Source: XYA12-FULL-58-9 sp001798605
Lineage (GTDB): Bacteria > Myxococcota > XYA12-FULL-58-9
DNA: 8,329 bases
Direction of reading: 5' to 3'
NCBI GenBank assembly: GCA_036736205.1
Contig: DAINMX010000272.1
Coordinates: forward strand, 1 to 8,329
Shown here piece by piece: positions 6,514 through 8,329 of this stretch (the first letter of the stretch is position 1; the number at the start of each line of letters is the position of its first letter). The position numbers were made by a program, and so were the translations under genes. The notes under the pieces are model-generated. The model searched no databases. It saw only the letters and a program-made list of their open reading frames with translations, and was not told the origin of the DNA.

Positions 6514-7257
6514 CTAGAACGACAGCGACCGACTCGCCCCACCGCTCCCTAGGGCCTGCGACTGCGAGGCGATGGAGCGTGAGACAAAACCGCCGAGCTT
6601 GGCGAGCTGATTGACGGTGGCCTTGCCAATGGCCACGTACTCGGTGAACCCCGCCGCGTCTTTTAGATCCTTCAAGTACTGATTGAGTCCGCCCTGATCG
6701 GTGTTGACGCCGATGAGAATAGAGACGATCGACTCGAGGGACTCACTGGTGACCGCTTCTGTCAACGCATCGCCAACCATGCTGTGGGTCACCGTCGAAT
6801 GGTTGTCCATGCCATCGGTGATGACAAAGACCGCCGCGTTGACATCGAAGTCCTGCTCGGTTAGCGCCCGACCGTAAGCTGTAGCTGACTTGATGCCGTT
6901 GTAGGCGGCGTCGTACAGCGCTGTCATTCCCCCGATCTGAATGCAGCCGTCGTAGTCGGCCTCGTGGCACTCCGACAGCGGCTTGTATCCATGTACCTCG
7001 GAAACCTTGTCGTCAAAGAGGACCAGCCGCATCATCATGTTGTCGGCACGCGGGCTGCGGCGGCACGAACGCACCACCTCTTTGACTGCGGCTTCGATGT
7101 CGGCCTGGTAGGGGTCCACCGAACCGCTGACATCGACAATGATCAAGCCGAGTGTGTATTCGCTGGCACCAAGATCTTCGATGCGCTTGGCGGAAAACCC
7201 GTAGGTCGAGCCGCCGACTTTGTGCGCAACCATGTTGTTGTCGTTGAGAATGGGCAT
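6514..7257 (-). CDS. von Willebrand factor A domain protein, TerY/YegL-like
   Basis: A 247-residue cytoplasmic protein consisting mainly of one vWA domain (about 35-225). The MIDAS metal site is complete: DVSGS with D42, S44 and S46, T112 in GGMTALYDA, and D148 in VITDGMDN. vWA domains of this class bind Mg2+ and partner proteins; in TerY-P triads and in the E. coli YegL/PphC/YegI set they are encoded with a PP2C phosphatase and a kinase, as here. The N terminus (residues 1-30) and the Ser/Gly-rich end (GSGGASRSLSF) are outside the fold; the tail is a conceivable phosphorylation site, which is inference. The start has AAGGAG about seven bases before ATG. It lies 39 bases after the nicotinamidase gene and 23 before the phosphatase. 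A role as adaptor or phosphorylated output of the triad is likely but not shown. Confidence 0.87.
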   Translation of the reverse strand: MPILNDNNMVAHKVGGSTYGFSAKRIEDLGASEYTLGLIIVDVSGSVDPYQADIEAAVKEVVRSCRRSPRADNMMMRLVLFDDKVSEVHGYKPLSECHEADYDGCIQIGGMTALYDAAYNGIKSATAYGRALTEQDFDVNAAVFVITDGMDNHSTVTHSMVGDALTEAVTSESLESIVSILIGVNTDQGGLNQYLKDLKDAAGFTEYVAIGKATVNQLAKLGGFVSRSIASQSQALGSGGASRSLSF

Positions 7258-7296
7258 TTGGATCTCCTTGGTTGTTGGTTTGTCTGAACGTCGTTC

Positions 7297-8118
7297 CTAG
7301 GCTGCTTTGCGGAGGAAATCGGCGGTGGTCGCTGTTTTCATTCCCTTCGCCACCAATTGCGCATGCACTTCCTTGAGCTTGTCGCTGAAGATCGTCGTGT
7401 TGGGAGGATCGGGCACGGGGCTCGTGGCGTCGGTGAGCCACACCAGTTTCTCGATGGTCTTGGGGTCGCCAAAGCAGTGGGCAATGTCAGCAACAGTGTT
7501 GAGGACACAGTGTGTCGAGGCTTCTCCCGCGAGAAGCACGAGGTCGGCGTCCTCAAGAGTCTGAATCAAACCCGCATTCACCTGGGTGGTGGGGTCCTCT
7601 GGATCCGGAACCTCGGCCTTGACCGCTGAGAAGTGCTCGGTCCACGGATTCGAGCCCTTGGTGACGAAATCCGCCTGGGCAAACCGCTCCTCCCACTCAT
7701 GGATCGCTGCCGCCAACACCGGCGCGACGTTGTGTCCGGCATCGCCAATCAAACAATGCTCGGGCCAGATGATGTGGGGATATCGCCCAGTGGCATCGAG
7801 GGCCCGCAGGTATTCCAGGGAGCGCTGATGAAAGGATGGCACCGCGGTGGTCCACCGGCCTGATTCGACATCGGCTACGGTTATCAAAGTGAAGGGTGAC
7901 GGATGGGTCCCGCGGCTGTCCTGCCACCAAATGGGATGGGAGATGTCGACCTTGCGGTGACTGTCGAGGGTGACGTGAATATCGTCGAGCTTGTCCTTGA
8001 GCCGCAACACCATCCGGGCCAAGCGCTCCATGTCGGCGTCTGCCCCCGGCACAAACAGGCTTCCCTTGGGGTCACAGAAATCATTCTGAGGGTCAATGAT
8101 GAGTAAATGGGTCTTCAT
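7297..8118 (-). CDS. pncA: Nicotinamidase-like cysteine hydrolase (isochorismatase superfamily)
   Basis: A 273-residue member of the isochorismatase-like amidohydrolases, most like nicotinamidase PncA, which converts nicotinamide to nicotinate plus ammonia for NAD salvage. The catalytic triad is visible: D9 in IIDPQNDF, K154 in FVTKGSNP and C204 in GEASTHCVLNT. Metal ligands fit D52, H54 and H61 (LDSHRKVDISHP). WPEHCLIGDAGH (118-129) matches the nicotinamidase WPxHC segment. The protein is longer than typical PncA (roughly 180-220 residues), with extra sequence around 62-110 and 165-180, so a different amide substrate is possible. ATG at 8118 has GAGGAG six bases upstream. It is the first gene of the probable operon, and an NrtR-type regulator is the last, which supports an NAD role. 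The gene symbol is given by family resemblance only. Confidence 0.8.
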   Translation of the reverse strand: MKTHLLIIDPQNDFCDPKGSLFVPGADADMERLARMVLRLKDKLDDIHVTLDSHRKVDISHPIWWQDSRGTHPSPFTLITVADVESGRWTTAVPSFHQRSLEYLRALDATGRYPHIIWPEHCLIGDAGHNVAPVLAAAIHEWEERFAQADFVTKGSNPWTEHFSAVKAEVPDPEDPTTQVNAGLIQTLEDADLVLLAGEASTHCVLNTVADIAHCFGDPKTIEKLVWLTDATSPVPDPPNTTIFSDKLKEVHAQLVAKGMKTATTADFLRKAA

Positions 8119-8159
8119 GTCTTTCTCCTCTTTGTTGTGGCCTTTGCCTTGTTGTGTAA

Positions 8160-8189
8160 ATGTTACTTTAACACTATAGTTATTGTCAA
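8160..8189 (-). promoter_or_regulatory. Sigma70-like promoter of the nicotinamidase-triad-NrtR operon
   Basis: On the minus strand a perfect TTGACA -35 (8189-8184) is followed by an 18-base AT-rich spacer and TAACAT as -10 (8165-8160), matching the consensus at four of six positions. The predicted start of transcription lies roughly 35 bases upstream of the ATG at 8118. It is the best promoter seen in the window and the only one found for the five-gene run. Confidence 0.6.
8161..8173. promoter_or_regulatory. Candidate operator: perfect palindrome over the -10
   Basis: TGTTA-CTT-TAACA is a perfect 5-bp inverted repeat with a 3-base centre, covering the -10 and adjoining spacer of the operon promoter. 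A further GTTA half-site at 8179-8182 pairs with TAAC at 8169-8172 (TAAC-ACTATA-GTTA). Placement over the -10 is what a repressor site would show. The NrtR-type protein encoded at the end of the operon is the obvious candidate ligand, but I cannot match the site to an established NrtR consensus from memory. Confidence 0.45.
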
Positions 8190-8329
8190 TAGGACACTTA
8201 CGCGATTGACGATGCGCGATTTCTCGGCCGTTTCTCTAAATCTTCGGCTTGCGACCAGTGCCCTACATCGGTCGAATCATCCGTAAGGGTTATGCTTTTC
8301 GTCAGACGGACGTGAGGTCGTGATGTTCA

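Larger units (their letters stand above)
8119..8329. other. Intergenic leader upstream of the nicotinamidase operon
   Basis: No gene is supported in these 211 bases. Bases 8150-8200 are markedly AT-rich against the rest of the window and hold the operon promoter and palindrome. The remainder to the right edge shows nothing clear. At the very end GAGG (8314-8317) precedes GTG/ATG at 8320-8325 on the plus strand, so a divergent gene may start just as the window stops; a weak plus-strand promoter (TTGTGT at 8152-8157, TATAGT at 8175-8180, 17 apart) could serve it. Confidence 0.5.

Noticed and set aside
8181..8191. TATTG-T-CAATA palindrome as a separate operator
   Set aside because: It coincides with the TTGACA -35 element, which already explains the bases. 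It may contribute, but there is no independent support.
1..8329. CRISPR arrays, tRNA or rRNA genes, insertion sequences
   Set aside because: No spaced direct repeats, no cloverleaf-like sequence and no transposase frames were seen on either strand.

Overview
The window carries seven complete or nearly complete minus-strand genes, plus what looks like the 3' tail of a plus-strand gene at the left edge. Base composition is moderately GC-rich, Shine-Dalgarno sites are strong and bacterial, and the genes are tightly packed, so this is bacterial chromosome. A 100-N spacer flanked by an exact 55-bp duplication shows that it comes from a short-read draft assembly, probably an uncultured or metagenomic genome. 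I cannot place the phylum with confidence; LepA is typically bacterial but not diagnostic by eye.

Transcription order (right to left): a 211-base leader with a sigma70-like promoter and a palindrome over its -10 (8119-8329); a nicotinamidase-family amidohydrolase (8118-7297); a TerY/YegL-like von Willebrand A protein (7257-6514); a PP2C-type phosphatase (6490-5672); a Ser/Thr kinase-like protein with a beta-rich C-terminal half (5520-3841, broken from the phosphatase only by the artefactual gap); a Nudix plus winged-helix regulator of the NrtR type (3796-3104). Spacings of 39, 23, an ATGA overlap (after removing the gap) and about 41-44 bases make these five genes one probable operon. After a 128-base space come a NifX/NifB-like domain fused through a His-rich linker to a SlyD-type prolyl isomerase (2975-2037), then the housekeeping translation GTPase LepA (1959-160).

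The most interesting reading is that a known type of phosphosignalling triad (vWA + PP2C + kinase, as in E. coli YegL/PphC/YegI and the TerY-P triads) is embedded in an NAD module: the first gene would deamidate nicotinamide for NAD salvage, and the last would be an ADP-ribose-responsive NrtR repressor that could act back on the palindrome in front of the operon. This would join protein phosphorylation to NAD/ADP-ribose status. The gene identities rest on visible motifs; the circuit is inference. The second unusual object is the NifX-His-rich-SlyD fusion, a likely metal-handling protein whose metal-binding stretch sits between the domains, not at the C terminus as in ordinary SlyD.
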